DNA of 64,000 bases from Mesorhizobium sp. (GTDB taxonomy: Bacteria; Pseudomonadota; Alphaproteobacteria; Rhizobiales; Rhizobiaceae). Numbering within the stretch: the first letter of the stretch is position 1; every line of letters begins with the position of its first letter. The stretch lies in the NCBI GenBank assembly GCA_004020365.1, contig SAQR01000017.1, positions 43,261 through 107,260 of the forward strand, given 5' to 3'. This document shows, piece after piece, positions 35,273 to 43,161 of this stretch. A program made the position numbers and the translations under genes. The notes below the pieces were generated by a model that ran no database searches, was not told the DNA's origin, and worked only from the letters and a program-made list of their open reading frames with translations.

Positions 35273-36079
35273 TCAGCGCACCTTCGCCTTGACTGCCCAG
35301 GCTCTCGTTTTCAGGGGAATGGACCCGCCCTCGCCGCGCGGCAGACTATCGCGGAGCCTCTCCATCAATCTCTGGCGAACTGCGGAGTCGAGACTCATGC
35401 AATAGCCGGGCGCTGGCCCCGCACCCAGGGTGAAGGGATGCCAGTAGTCTTCGAAGTCCTTGAATACGGCCGGCATTTCAATCCGCGTGGAGTCAATGGA
35501 GCCCAGGCCCGCCTTCTCCGCGAGATCGGTCAGTCCGTCTTGTGTGCAAAATGGAAAACGCTTGTCTTCGGTAAGGTCGATGGCACCGGGGTCAAGCGCC
35601 GTCGCAGCGGTCCAGAAGGCCCGCATGAATTCCACCCCGCCGCCAGGATAATCCCACACATAGAATCCAATCGTCGCTCCAGGGCGGGCCACTCGCCGCA
35701 TCTCGGCGAGCGCCTTTTGCTTGTCGGGGACGAAGTTGAGAACAAGTGCCGAGACGACCATGTCCTTGCTGCCCGATTCGACTGCCAAGGCCTGCGCATC
35801 GCCTGTGAGAAGCTCGACACGCTTGTCCGGCACGTTTGCCCGCGCCTTGGCGAGAAAACCCTCCGACGGGTCTATGGACACCAGGCTCCTGGGATTGCAA
35901 CGGGCCAAGATGGCTGCCGACAGCGCCCCGGTTCCGCAGCCTACCTCCAGCCAGTCCAGACCCTCCGCCGGATCGAGCCAATCCAAGAACGGTGGAGCGA
36001 TCTGACGGCTCCATCGCCCCATATAGAGGTCATAACTATCTCCGGCCTGCCAGGCGTCGTGGCGCGTTGCCTCAGCCAT
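35273..36079 (-). CDS. SAM-dependent methyltransferase (paralogue of the 22967 pseudogene)
   Basis: 268 residues. SYDLYMGRWSRQIAPPFLDW at the N terminus; motif I is LEVGCGTGALSAAIL; the ribose-binding acid is in SLVSIDPSEGF; then SKDMVVSALVLNFVPDKQKA and RPGATIGFYVWDYPGGGVEF. The C-terminal FEDYWHPFTLGAGPAPGY resembles NFDDYWAPIAAGEGPLGK in the pseudogene at 22967-23719. It methylates an unknown substrate. Two near-identical 30-bp repeats lie on either side of the gene, suggesting it moved or was duplicated as a unit. Confidence 0.85.
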   Translation of the reverse strand: MAEATRHDAWQAGDSYDLYMGRWSRQIAPPFLDWLDPAEGLDWLEVGCGTGALSAAILARCNPRSLVSIDPSEGFLAKARANVPDKRVELLTGDAQALAVESGSKDMVVSALVLNFVPDKQKALAEMRRVARPGATIGFYVWDYPGGGVEFMRAFWTAATALDPGAIDLTEDKRFPFCTQDGLTDLAEKAGLGSIDSTRIEMPAVFKDFEDYWHPFTLGAGPAPGYCMSLDSAVRQRLMERLRDSLPRGEGGSIPLKTRAWAVKAKVR

Positions 36080-36211
36080 CGCAATCTCCTCCCCTGATAA
36101 TTTCGACCCGTCGGACTGCGAGAATACGCCCGCCGCTCTCGCAGGAACAGAGGGCTAGGTGTAACCCGGGTCGTACTCGGATGCCTCGACTGGCCCTCCG
36201 CCCACCCAGGA

Positions 36212-36241
36212 CGGTCAACCCGAACTTTGCGCAAGACAGCT
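36212..36241. repeat. Direct repeat copy 2 flanking the methyltransferase gene
   Basis: Matches the element at 35186-35215 at 28 of 30 positions. It lies upstream of both the methyltransferase (minus) and the two-domain VOC gene (plus), so a shared promoter or operator element is also possible. Confidence 0.7.
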
Positions 36242-36289
36242 ATACCGTTCACGGTTAATCTTCTCAGGCTGCAATCCGGACGATGTTCG

Positions 36290-37210
36290 ATGAAAAGCGA
36301 AGATCTGGTCGCCAACGCCACCCGTCTCGGCCCGGTTCATCTGCGCGTCATCGATATTCCAGCTGCCTTGCCGCTCTGGCGTGACGTGGTCGGTCTCGCC
36401 GTCCTCGCCAATGAAGGCGGGACGGCCGATCTCGGCGTCGACGGCAAATCTCTGATTGTGCTGCATACCGGAGCGACGATCGCCCTGCCGCCAAAGTCGC
36501 GCGGTCTTTTTCATGTTGCGGTCCACGTGACGACGCGCAAGGAATTGGCCCGCGTTGCCGCCCGGCTTCGGGCGTCCGGCGTCAGGCACGGCGCCCAAGA
36601 TCACCTGGTATCAGAATCCCTGTACGTCTCCGATCTTTCCGGCAACGGCATCGAGGTCTGTTTCGATACGCCCGACCGCTTCGCATCCAGCGCGGTGACG
36701 GCGGACGGCAGCGTCGCGCTTGTTGCCAGGGACGGCACCACGCATTCTGGCCTCGAGCCGCTGGACCTCGACCGGTTGCTGCTCGAGCTCGACAGTGCGG
36801 ATGGTGTCGAAGCCCCGCTGGCGGCGGATGCTTTCATCGGCCACATCCATATGCGCGCACGCTCGCCCGAAACGCTGATGGCGTTCTATCTGGGCGTGCT
36901 TGGTTTCAAGCCGCACATCCAGTCCAGATCGTTCGGATTGTTTGACTGCGGGACCGACGAGCGCCGGCACATGGTCGCATTCAACATCTGGGCCGGCGCC
37001 GAACTGAAGGAACCTCCGCCCGGCTCGGCGGGCCTCGAGCATTTCACAGTCGTGCTTCCTTCCCAGGAGGATATGGCTGCGGTCGCGCAGCGGCTACGAC
37101 ATGCCAACATCCCCGCTAGGCAGGCGGAGCGGGCGCTGGACGTCTTCGATCCGGAAGGAAATCGACTGCGAATGGTGGCCGCAGGGACTGATTGGTCATC
37201 GGTCCGCTAA
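36290..37210 (+). CDS. Two-domain VOC protein, CatE-like extradiol dioxygenase
   Basis: 306 residues holding two VOC domains. The first is about 11-125 (LGPVHLRVIDIPAALPLWRD, then ESLYVSDLSGNGIEVCFDT) and the second about 180-300 (FIGHIHMRARSPETLMAFYL, then ALDVFDPEGNRLRMVA). Histidines in VHLRV and HIHM and Glu in IEVCF are candidate metal ligands. The arrangement matches CatE-type catechol 2,3-dioxygenase-like proteins. ATG 36290 is chosen, but its ribosome-binding site is weak; a start at 36227 would lie within the repeat. Substrate is unproven. Confidence 0.8.
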   Translation: MKSEDLVANATRLGPVHLRVIDIPAALPLWRDVVGLAVLANEGGTADLGVDGKSLIVLHTGATIALPPKSRGLFHVAVHVTTRKELARVAARLRASGVRHGAQDHLVSESLYVSDLSGNGIEVCFDTPDRFASSAVTADGSVALVARDGTTHSGLEPLDLDRLLLELDSADGVEAPLAADAFIGHIHMRARSPETLMAFYLGVLGFKPHIQSRSFGLFDCGTDERRHMVAFNIWAGAELKEPPPGSAGLEHFTVVLPSQEDMAAVAQRLRHANIPARQAERALDVFDPEGNRLRMVAAGTDWSSVR

Positions 37211-37253
37211 GCGGCTTCCAGCAACCCGACCTTGCCGTCCGACAAGGATCTCC

Positions 37254-37280
37254 AATCCAGAAGGAAATCGCCTGCGGCTG
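37254..37280 (+). repeat. Echo of the VOC C-terminal motif
   Basis: In frame these bases read NPEGNRLRL, nearly repeating DPEGNRLRM encoded at 37148-37174 just upstream, with matching codons (GAAGGAAATCG in both). This is either a tandem partial duplication or the last trace of a second VOC gene. Confidence 0.4.
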
Positions 37281-37303
37281 CCGTCACCCGGACGCGTTCG
37301 TGC

Positions 37304-38431
37304 TCAGCCTGCCCGGAAGGCGAGGCTCCGCCTCATCAGTTGGATGCTGAGCGCCAGGTCTCCGCTTCCGATGAACCAGGGCGACAGTATCCGGGACGAT
37401 CTCAGTCCGCGATAGAGAAGATAGGGAAGTCCGAGCGACAGGGCGATCAGCGCCAACTCGGAAGACATTCCGAAGTCACGCAGCGTGAAATGAACGAACT
37501 GATGGACGAACATGATTACCAGGGAGGCCGCGCCGATTTCCGCCAACGGAGCGATGCGCAAGCTCGGCATCGCCATGAAGCGGATGAGGCCGAGGATAAA
37601 GGTCGAGATCGCCAATGCAACGAGCAGGCCGAGAAGTGGCGGGCCGAAGATGGCGTTCTTCATGCTGAAGGTAAAGTCGGACCCCGTCAGCGCCGCCGCG
37701 AGCGCGACCCCGGCAACCGCCACGACAAATACCGCCGACCACAGCGCGCTCATGCCGCGTTCGCGCAGGAAATGTCCGAACCAGAACGCGCCGATGGCGA
37801 GCGGCACGTTCGTCAGCGCCAGCGGCGTCCGCACCTCCTGCCAATAGGCCTGGATAAAATAAGCGAGGCCGACGGATGCGCCGACGAAGATCAGCATGCC
37901 GGGATCAGTCGGCCCGCTGGTCCTGATCGCGACCTCGTTGTAGACAAGTTGCGTGGCGACGAGGCAGGTGACGAACCAGAACACGCCGAGTTCGCGCGTC
38001 AGGTGCCGTCCGCCCAACAGGGCGTCGGTGATGAGTTCCCTGATCTGCCAGGGCGCCGGGGTGTCGCCGCGCAAAAAGTCGACAACCAGCACGCTCGCCA
38101 TGATCGCGCCGAGAAACATTACATAGGGGATGAGCAGGCCCTGGACGCGCTTGCGGAGAAGCGCCTTCCTCTCCGTGACGGCAAAAAGGTAGCCGGATAT
38201 GATGAAGAAGAACGGCATGAAGAACAGCGATGCCGCGAAGTAAATCGGGTGCGCCCAGCGCCAGGTGCTGTGGTCGAGGACGTGAGCCATGACGACGAGG
38301 GTGATTCCCAAGCCCTTGGCGGTGTCCAGCCAGGTTTCACGTAGTGGCAGGTTCAACGTCAGCGTTTCCTGGATACGGCCTATTGGCCGGCCCGGTCCTT
38401 CGGTTTCGATGGCGATTGTGCACTGCATCAT
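37304..38431 (-). CDS. Acyltransferase-3 family membrane protein
   Basis: 375 residues with about ten membrane helices. It opens with the family signature WLDTAKGLGITLVVMAHVLD (conserved catalytic-region His in MAHV), followed by FFMPFFFIISGYLF and RKRVQGLLIPYVMF. Members transfer acyl groups, often O-acetyl or succinyl, onto membrane-exposed polysaccharides or lipids. The start is uncertain between ATG 38431 and ATG 38428; neither has a good ribosome-binding site. It converges with the VOC gene. A role in decorating a surface glycan is inference. Confidence 0.82.
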   Translation of the reverse strand: MMQCTIAIETEGPGRPIGRIQETLTLNLPLRETWLDTAKGLGITLVVMAHVLDHSTWRWAHPIYFAASLFFMPFFFIISGYLFAVTERKALLRKRVQGLLIPYVMFLGAIMASVLVVDFLRGDTPAPWQIRELITDALLGGRHLTRELGVFWFVTCLVATQLVYNEVAIRTSGPTDPGMLIFVGASVGLAYFIQAYWQEVRTPLALTNVPLAIGAFWFGHFLRERGMSALWSAVFVVAVAGVALAAALTGSDFTFSMKNAIFGPPLLGLLVALAISTFILGLIRFMAMPSLRIAPLAEIGAASLVIMFVHQFVHFTLRDFGMSSELALIALSLGLPYLLYRGLRSSRILSPWFIGSGDLALSIQLMRRSLAFRAG

Positions 38432-38724
38432 ACTTTGTCGCAAGGGCGAATTGGCTCGGATTCACGGATTGCCGATCGAGATTGCCGCCGACGCAATGTC
38501 ATATACAATCGGCGAAATTCAGCATTTCGCTTGATTTTCCGCCGATCTTCACCCATTGTTGCGCTGCACAATATCAGGCTGGTGCCGACTATGGCAGTTC
38601 AAGAGCTTGCGATAGGAAACCTTGACCGGCAGCGGCTGCCGTTCTTGCGGCCAGCCGGCTGTTGAAATCGATCGCGCTTTGACGTCGGATCGACCAGGTC
38701 CGTATCAAGCAGTAAAGGACCAAG

Positions 38725-38913
38725 ATGCTTCGCGACTTGTCCGCCTACAAGAAAATGTTGATGCTTGGCATTGTCGGGCTGGTGCTTGTCGCTGCCTTCG
38801 ATGCCTTCAGCAACCTGCCCGTCGTTTCCGGCTGCGCGTTCTACGGCAATTGCGCGATCGATAGCTCCGCAGAAGCACCGAACGGGCACAGTCAGGATCC
38901 GACGCTGCAATGA
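38725..38913 (+). CDS. Small single-pass membrane protein
   Basis: 62 residues: a basic N terminus (LRDLSAYKK), one hydrophobic helix (MLMLGIVGLVLVAAFDAF), then a short tail with two cysteines in GCAFYGNCAIDS that would face the periplasm. It overlaps the DCC oxidoreductase gene by four bases (ATGA), so the two are translationally coupled. The cysteine pair near a thiol-disulfide oxidoreductase gene suggests a redox link, which is inference. The family is not recognised. Confidence 0.6.
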   Translation: MLRDLSAYKKMLMLGIVGLVLVAAFDAFSNLPVVSGCAFYGNCAIDSSAEAPNGHSQDPTLQ

Positions 38914-39311
38914 AGTCACTTGGGAAGACGGCGCTTATCGTCTATGACGGCGACTGCATCTTCTGCCAGAGCTATGTCCGCTTTGCCCGGCTGCGCGACG
39001 CCGTCGGTCCTGTCGAGTTGCTCGACGCGCGCTCCGGCGACCCGCGCGTAGTCGGGTTTCAGCGCCAAGGCTTTGACCTGAACGAGGGCATGCTCTTCGT
39101 TTTCGAGGACCGCGTCTACCACGGTGAGGAAGCCATCAATCTCCTGGCGATCCTCAGTTCCTCTTCGACGTTTTTTGGCTGGCTCAACCGCAGGATTCTG
39201 TCAAACAGGACGGCCGCCCGGCTGATCTATCCGGCGCTCAAGCTTGGACGCCGGGCCACCCTGCGGCTTCGCGGCCGCTCGCTGATCCCTGCTGATCTCG
39301 AACGGCACTAA
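38910..39311 (+). CDS. DCC-family thiol-disulfide oxidoreductase-like protein
   Basis: 133 residues. The defining N-terminal motif is VYDGDCIFCQSYVRFARLRD, containing the DxxC..C arrangement of DCC proteins (DGDCIFC). Further family elements are ELLDARSGDPRVV, EGMLFVFEDRVYHGEEAINL and the C-terminal helical LIYPALKLGRRATLRLRGR. The fold is thioredoxin-like. DCC genes often lie next to HTTM/vitamin-K-carboxylase-like membrane proteins, and such a large multi-pass protein is encoded convergently at 39500-40999. Confidence 0.88.
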   Translation: MKSLGKTALIVYDGDCIFCQSYVRFARLRDAVGPVELLDARSGDPRVVGFQRQGFDLNEGMLFVFEDRVYHGEEAINLLAILSSSSTFFGWLNRRILSNRTAARLIYPALKLGRRATLRLRGRSLIPADLERH

Positions 39312-39318
39312 TTCAATT

Positions 39319-39398
39319 CATGTCGCCCAAAAGCATGCCCTCGGGCCCTGACCCGAGGGTGCGCAGCGGTTTTGCGATAACAACATGAATTTGAAGGC
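39319..39398. repeat. Dispersed intergenic repeat with perfect hairpin (copy 1)
   Basis: It begins ATGTCGCCCAAAAGCATGCC and continues through an 8-bp perfect stem, CCCTCGGG (39338-39345) and CCCGAGGG (39352-39359), then GCGCAGCGGTTTTGCGATAA and CAACATGAAT. A related copy lies at 41247. Sitting between two convergent genes, it may also act as a bidirectional terminator. Confidence 0.6.
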
Positions 39399-39499
39399 GT
39401 GATTCTTACAAACGTGACGCGCAGTGGACATTTCCCGGCGAAATGGATGGCTTAAGCCGACTGCTCGGCGATATCTACCAATTTCCGTGAGAGCGGCGC

Positions 39500-40999
39500 T
39501 CAGTGGGTGCAGGCCTTCGGCCGCTCGAAATCCACCAACTTGAACATAAGCAACTTGCGTTCGATGAGGCTGGGCATTTCGTCCGCCAAGGTCGACGCGT
39601 TGGCGCGGGTAATCGTCTCGCCATCCTTCACGTAAGTCACCCAAGCCTCGGGCTTCCGGCGCAGTTGTTTCTTCAGATCGAGGAGGACGTGGTAATTGCC
39701 CGCCCGCGACTGCCGGACGAGATGAGGCTCCGAGGAATCAACGATCTTCACCACCTCGTTCTGATAGTTGAACAGGTATGGCAGCCTGGGAAAGAGCAGA
39801 TGGTTGGTCTGGCCGGCTTCCGTGTGCAGATTGCTGAACATGTTTATGGAACTCTCAGTCTTGAGTCCGACATAGGGTGACAGGCAGGAGAGGAAGAACA
39901 AGCCCGGCACCAAATAGACCCAGAGCGGCTGGCGCGGCGAGGAAACGGTCTGGCAAGGCAGATTCTGCAGAGCCACATAGGCCAGCACGACCATCGCCGC
40001 GCCGCCCACTACCGCCCAAATGAGGATCCAGACGGAGTGGACCATCATGTCGAAGGAGCGCCCGGGAAAAGCATAGGTGAGCAGAATGATGAGAGTGACC
40101 GCGAACAGCATCACGGCCGTGCCCGGCAGCAAGATCCCGACCCGGCCGAACGTCTCGCACAGCGGCTTGGTGAACTCGAGTGAACTGCGATATAGCGCCT
40201 CGCTGGCGGGCGTGGGGATGCTCAGCACATACAGCGCAAACACCAGGCTGGAAAAGTCCATGTACCAGGAATAGGCCGAGATCGGGATCACGTAATGGAA
40301 GACGAGTGCGAGGATGAACCCCACGGCGAAATAGCGCTTCCAGTAGAGAGACACGATTGCGATCGCCTCAATGACGAAGGTGGCGAAGATCGCAAGATAC
40401 CGGCCAAACAGATTGTCCTCGAGGCCGAACGGACGAGCCAGCGGAGCGTAGAGGCCCACCGCGCAACTCACGGAAGGATCGAGGAAATCGGTGTTGATCT
40501 TGTGGAAGATGCCGTAGAAATACATGATGGCGAGCAGCGCCCGGGCGACGATCCGGATCTGCTGATAAAGGGCCATCCGGTCCAGGGCGGCGCCGCGGCC
40601 GGCGGCCCGCAGATAGAGCACCGCTGCGCTGAGCAGGATAGCCCCATTCATCACCGCCGTGATCGTCTTGTTGTTCGAAGCGACCGGCATGCGCAGCGCG
40701 TACAACAGCAGCGATACCATCACGAGCCCGATCAAAAACTCGGTTCGCCGCGGATACAGCAGGAGTAGCAGGCTGAACAGGACGACCGACCAGCTCAGGG
40801 CGGCAAAAAGCGGCCCCTTGTAGCCAAGCATGGAATAGATATCGCCGGCGATACTGAAGATCGCCGCCATTGCCCAGAAAGGGGCAAATGCGGACAACCC
40901 GTCAAATGTGGTGTCCCGTCCGCTGACTTTCGTGATCTTGCCGCGACCAACGCTCCATAACGGCGTCGTGCCCGAGTACTGTGGCTGCCCAATAAACAC
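39500..40999 (-). CDS. Large multi-pass membrane protein, HTTM-like
   Basis: 499 residues with about 12 hydrophobic helices and a soluble C-terminal tail of about 120 residues. Family-like marks include IMYFYGIFHKINTDFLDPSV, VFHYVIPISAYSWYMDFSSL, and NMFSNLHTEAGQTNHLLFPR, patterns known from HTTM/vitamin-K gamma-carboxylase-like proteins linked to DCC proteins. It starts at GTG 40999 with a G-rich GAGGGGGC upstream. It faces the DCC gene across a hairpin repeat. The tail contains HVLLDLKKQLRRKPEAWVTY, suggesting a cytoplasmic or periplasmic accessory domain. Biochemical function is unknown. Confidence 0.8.
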   Translation of the reverse strand: MFIGQPQYSGTTPLWSVGRGKITKVSGRDTTFDGLSAFAPFWAMAAIFSIAGDIYSMLGYKGPLFAALSWSVVLFSLLLLLYPRRTEFLIGLVMVSLLLYALRMPVASNNKTITAVMNGAILLSAAVLYLRAAGRGAALDRMALYQQIRIVARALLAIMYFYGIFHKINTDFLDPSVSCAVGLYAPLARPFGLEDNLFGRYLAIFATFVIEAIAIVSLYWKRYFAVGFILALVFHYVIPISAYSWYMDFSSLVFALYVLSIPTPASEALYRSSLEFTKPLCETFGRVGILLPGTAVMLFAVTLIILLTYAFPGRSFDMMVHSVWILIWAVVGGAAMVVLAYVALQNLPCQTVSSPRQPLWVYLVPGLFFLSCLSPYVGLKTESSINMFSNLHTEAGQTNHLLFPRLPYLFNYQNEVVKIVDSSEPHLVRQSRAGNYHVLLDLKKQLRRKPEAWVTYVKDGETITRANASTLADEMPSLIERKLLMFKLVDFERPKACTH

Positions 41000-41246
41000 C
41001 AGTTAAGCCCCCTCAAGTTCCCCTGCAGGTTCTTTGGCGTCCAACTGGGGACGACTTGCCGCATTCGGAACCGTTGCTCTATGTTGCACTGCAACATCAA
41101 CACGGGCGCAGACTAAGAGTCAATCCGCCGTCCTCGGTAGCTCCTGCTACCGAGCATCAGCCATTGGGAGAGGGTACGGCGGACCCGAAGCGGGATGCGT
41201 TTATAGTAAATTGGCCATCCCGCTCCTATTGTTTCGCCCGCGACTG

Positions 41247-41350
41247 CATGTCGCCAAAGCATGCCCCGGGCCTGACCAAGGGCGGCCTGACCAGAGGGCG
41301 CGCAGCGGGTTTAAGACAACGATATGTATAGAAACAAGAGCTTGAAGCGG
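41247..41350. repeat. Dispersed intergenic repeat (copy 2)
   Basis: ATGTCGCCAAAGCATGCCCC, then an imperfect GGGCCTGACCAAGGGC region, GCGCAGCGGGTTTAAGACAA and GATATGTATAGAAACAAGAG. It aligns with the copy at 39319 but has a longer middle part. It occupies most of the gap 41000-41390; the rest of that gap, including the promoter of the membrane-protein gene, shows nothing else. Confidence 0.55.
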
Positions 41351-41390
41351 CGCATTGATCCTGCGGATGCGCCGCGCTTTAGGAGTTCGC

Positions 41391-41582
41391 TCACTGTCGC
41401 TGTGTTGCCGTTCTGGGAAATTCCACCACGTCCGCGGGCGGACGCTTGTACTGGGCTGCGACAATTGCATCGATCAGGATGTCCAGGGCGGCACGAGCCG
41501 CGCTGCTCGTCTCGTCATCGCCGCGCAAATAGTGGCAGGCTCGTTCAAGATGGAGGTGGGCTGCGGCAAAGTCACTTGTCAT
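41391..41582 (-). CDS. Small conserved-looking protein of unknown function
   Basis: 63 residues: a helical N-terminal half FAAAHLHLERACHYLRGDDE, then TSSAARAALDILIDAIVAAQ and a proline-rich end. AAGGAGA six bases before ATG 41582 and protein-like composition support it being real. No signal peptide or membrane segment. The helices look suited to protein binding, but I do not recognise the family. It is divergent from the candidate small RNA at 41696. Confidence 0.6.
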   Translation of the reverse strand: MTSDFAAAHLHLERACHYLRGDDETSSAARAALDILIDAIVAAQYKRPPADVVEFPRTATQRQ

Positions 41583-41695
41583 GGATTCTCCTTTTGCCCG
41601 CCGCCCGACAAGGATGGCCCATTCGATTTACCCAAAGACGAACATCCACAGCTGGATTTGAATCAAATATGGCCGGTTAACCAGATCTTCAGCAT

Positions 41696-41778
41696 CGCGA
41701 GGCGACCTTGCGGCTGCGGACATGTGTTGAGTTCCGCCTCAGGCAACAGACCCGCTCCGGAGACCGGGGCGGGTTTTT
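41696..41778 (+). ncRNA. Candidate structured small RNA with intrinsic terminator
   Basis: Three consecutive stem-loops without a protein-coding frame. Stem 1 is CGCGAGG (41696-41702) with CCTTGCG (41706-41712), one GU pair. Stem 2 is TGTTGAG (41725-41731) with CTC-AGG-CAACA (41738-41748), having a three-base bulge. Stem 3 is ACCCGCTCCGG (41750-41760) with CCGGGGCGGGT (41764-41774), one GU pair, then TTTTT. Stem 3 is a strong plus-strand terminator, yet the nearest plus-strand gene upstream ends at 39311, so an unannotated transcript must end here. A 13-bp palindrome, ATTTGA-A-TCAAAT (41656-41668), lies just upstream and may be a regulatory site. The 5-prime end is a guess. Confidence 0.5.
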
Positions 41779-41962
41779 GCTTGGATGCTTCGGGTCGAAG
41801 CCGGCATCCGCAATTGCGCAGGCAGGCGTCGATTTGGGTTCGATAGAAGCGGATGCCGAACTGCTGATCCAAAGCATCCGTGGGCGTGCGGGGCAGAGCG
41901 ACGAACGCACTATACCACCCGCAGGGCTTCGAGCCCGTTCCTGGGCCGGAGGTCTGCCCGCG

Positions 41963-42301
41963 TCAGGCCGCTTTACGCTGCGATTTCCATGTCTCGTGGT
42001 GCTTGCCCCAGGCCGACATGACTGTCACCGCATCGTTCAAGCTAAAGCCGAGCGGCGTGATCGAGTATTCCACGCGAGGCGGCACCTCGTCATAGGCGCG
42101 CCGGCTGACCAGCCCGTCGGCTTCCATCTGCCGCAATTGTTGCGTGAGCACCTTTTCGCTGACGCCAAGCAACAAGCGGCGCAGTTCGGCGAAGCGGTAA
42201 GGCCGCAGGTGCAGTTCCCATAGCAGCGAGGTCTTCCATTTTCCGCCGATGGCCTGCAGCGCGGCAGCAAAACCGCAGCTGTCCAGTTCCTTGCGCCTCA
42301 T
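41963..42301 (-). CDS. HxlR-family winged-helix regulator
   Basis: 112 residues. The family mark is the N-terminal CGFAAALQAIGGKWKTSLLW, followed by RFAELRRLLLGVSEKVLTQQ, LRQMEADGLVSRRAYDEVPP and RVEYSITPLG. HxlR proteins respond to aldehydes, quinones or redox stress, often by a cysteine near the N terminus; here one lies in DSCGF. ATG 42301 with AGGAG upstream is preferred to the longer frame. It is divergent from the GFA-like gene, the probable target; an aldehyde-related regulon is inference. Confidence 0.87.
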   Translation of the reverse strand: MRRKELDSCGFAAALQAIGGKWKTSLLWELHLRPYRFAELRRLLLGVSEKVLTQQLRQMEADGLVSRRAYDEVPPRVEYSITPLGFSLNDAVTVMSAWGKHHETWKSQRKAA

Positions 42302-42409
42302 TTGGCAGCTCCTGTCATGATGGCGATAGCTTACCTCAAGGTGCGTACTTCTCAACGCAGCAAGAATTTATATCTTCGGATCGAGCGCGCCAGAGCTGGG
42401 AGCCATCAA

Positions 42410-42823
42410 ATGCATAGCAGCAAGACGAAGCGAACCGCGACCTGCTCATGCCGGGGCGTGGAACTTGTCCTCGCCGGAGAGCCGCGACACGTCTATGCCT
42501 GCAGTTGCCTGGAGTGCCAGCGCTGTACCGGGACGGCGTTCTCGTACCGGGCCATCTACGCCGGTTCCGCCCTCGTCGGCCAGAAAGGCAAGACCAGATC
42601 CTGGCGCAGAACCGGCTCGTCGGGACAATGGCTGGAGCAGACATTCTGCACCACATGCGGATCGGTCGTCTTCATGCGGGCAGAAGGGCTGAAAGATGCG
42701 CTGTCGGTATCGGTCGGCTGCCTGGAGGACCCGGAATTTCCACCCCCGATAATGCTCCATTGGCCTCACAGAAAGCATGGATGGCTTTGCTTGGAGGGCG
42801 TGCCCGAAGCAGCCGCCTCTTGA
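42410..42823 (+). CDS. GFA-family zinc protein (formaldehyde-activating-enzyme-like)
   Basis: 137 residues. Zinc-binding cysteines sit in TATCSCRGVEL, ACSCLECQRCTGTAFSYRAI, and TFCTTCGSVVFM, the three clusters typical of glutathione-dependent formaldehyde-activating-like proteins. It may bind glutathione adducts or simply zinc; most family members are not proven enzymes. ATG 42410 begins just before the conserved domain. The divergent HxlR regulator at 41963-42301 probably controls it. Confidence 0.84.
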   Translation: MHSSKTKRTATCSCRGVELVLAGEPRHVYACSCLECQRCTGTAFSYRAIYAGSALVGQKGKTRSWRRTGSSGQWLEQTFCTTCGSVVFMRAEGLKDALSVSVGCLEDPEFPPPIMLHWPHRKHGWLCLEGVPEAAAS

Positions 42824-43161
42824 GGGCGGATCACCAAGCGACGCCGGGCTTGCAGCAGGCTCGGCATCGTCAGTCCGGCAACGTCTCCTTCGGCAATCGA
42901 TTTCCGTTCAAGAAGCTCCCGATTGGGCGGATAGCTGTCGCGGGCGACTAAGAATCCCAAGCCTCCTTCGCAGCACTTCTTGCAACACTTTGCGCTCCCC
43001 GACGTTCTCCCAAGTACGCTCCGAAGCCGATTGTCGCGGCTCCAATGGCAAATCCAATTGCTGGAGCGAGGGAGCCATGACGGCTTCGCCGGCTGGCCAC
43101 GGCACCCAGCGTGCCGTGGCGGTTCGGCAACTTGCATCGATGTGACGCTGGAGGAGACGCC
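42824..43161. other. Intergenic region before FtsH
   Basis: About 340 bp. On the minus strand a frame at 42948-43080 reads LAPAIGFAIGAATIGFGAYL followed by a basic tail. It has a membrane-like look but no start codon or ribosome-binding site, so I do not call it. The right end carries GGAGGAGA for the ftsH start. Confidence 0.35.

Noticed and set aside
42948-43080. Minus-strand membrane-like frame (LAPAIGFAIGAATIGFGAYL).
   Set aside because: No start codon with a ribosome-binding site in frame, and nothing upstream to continue it; left as an intergenic note.
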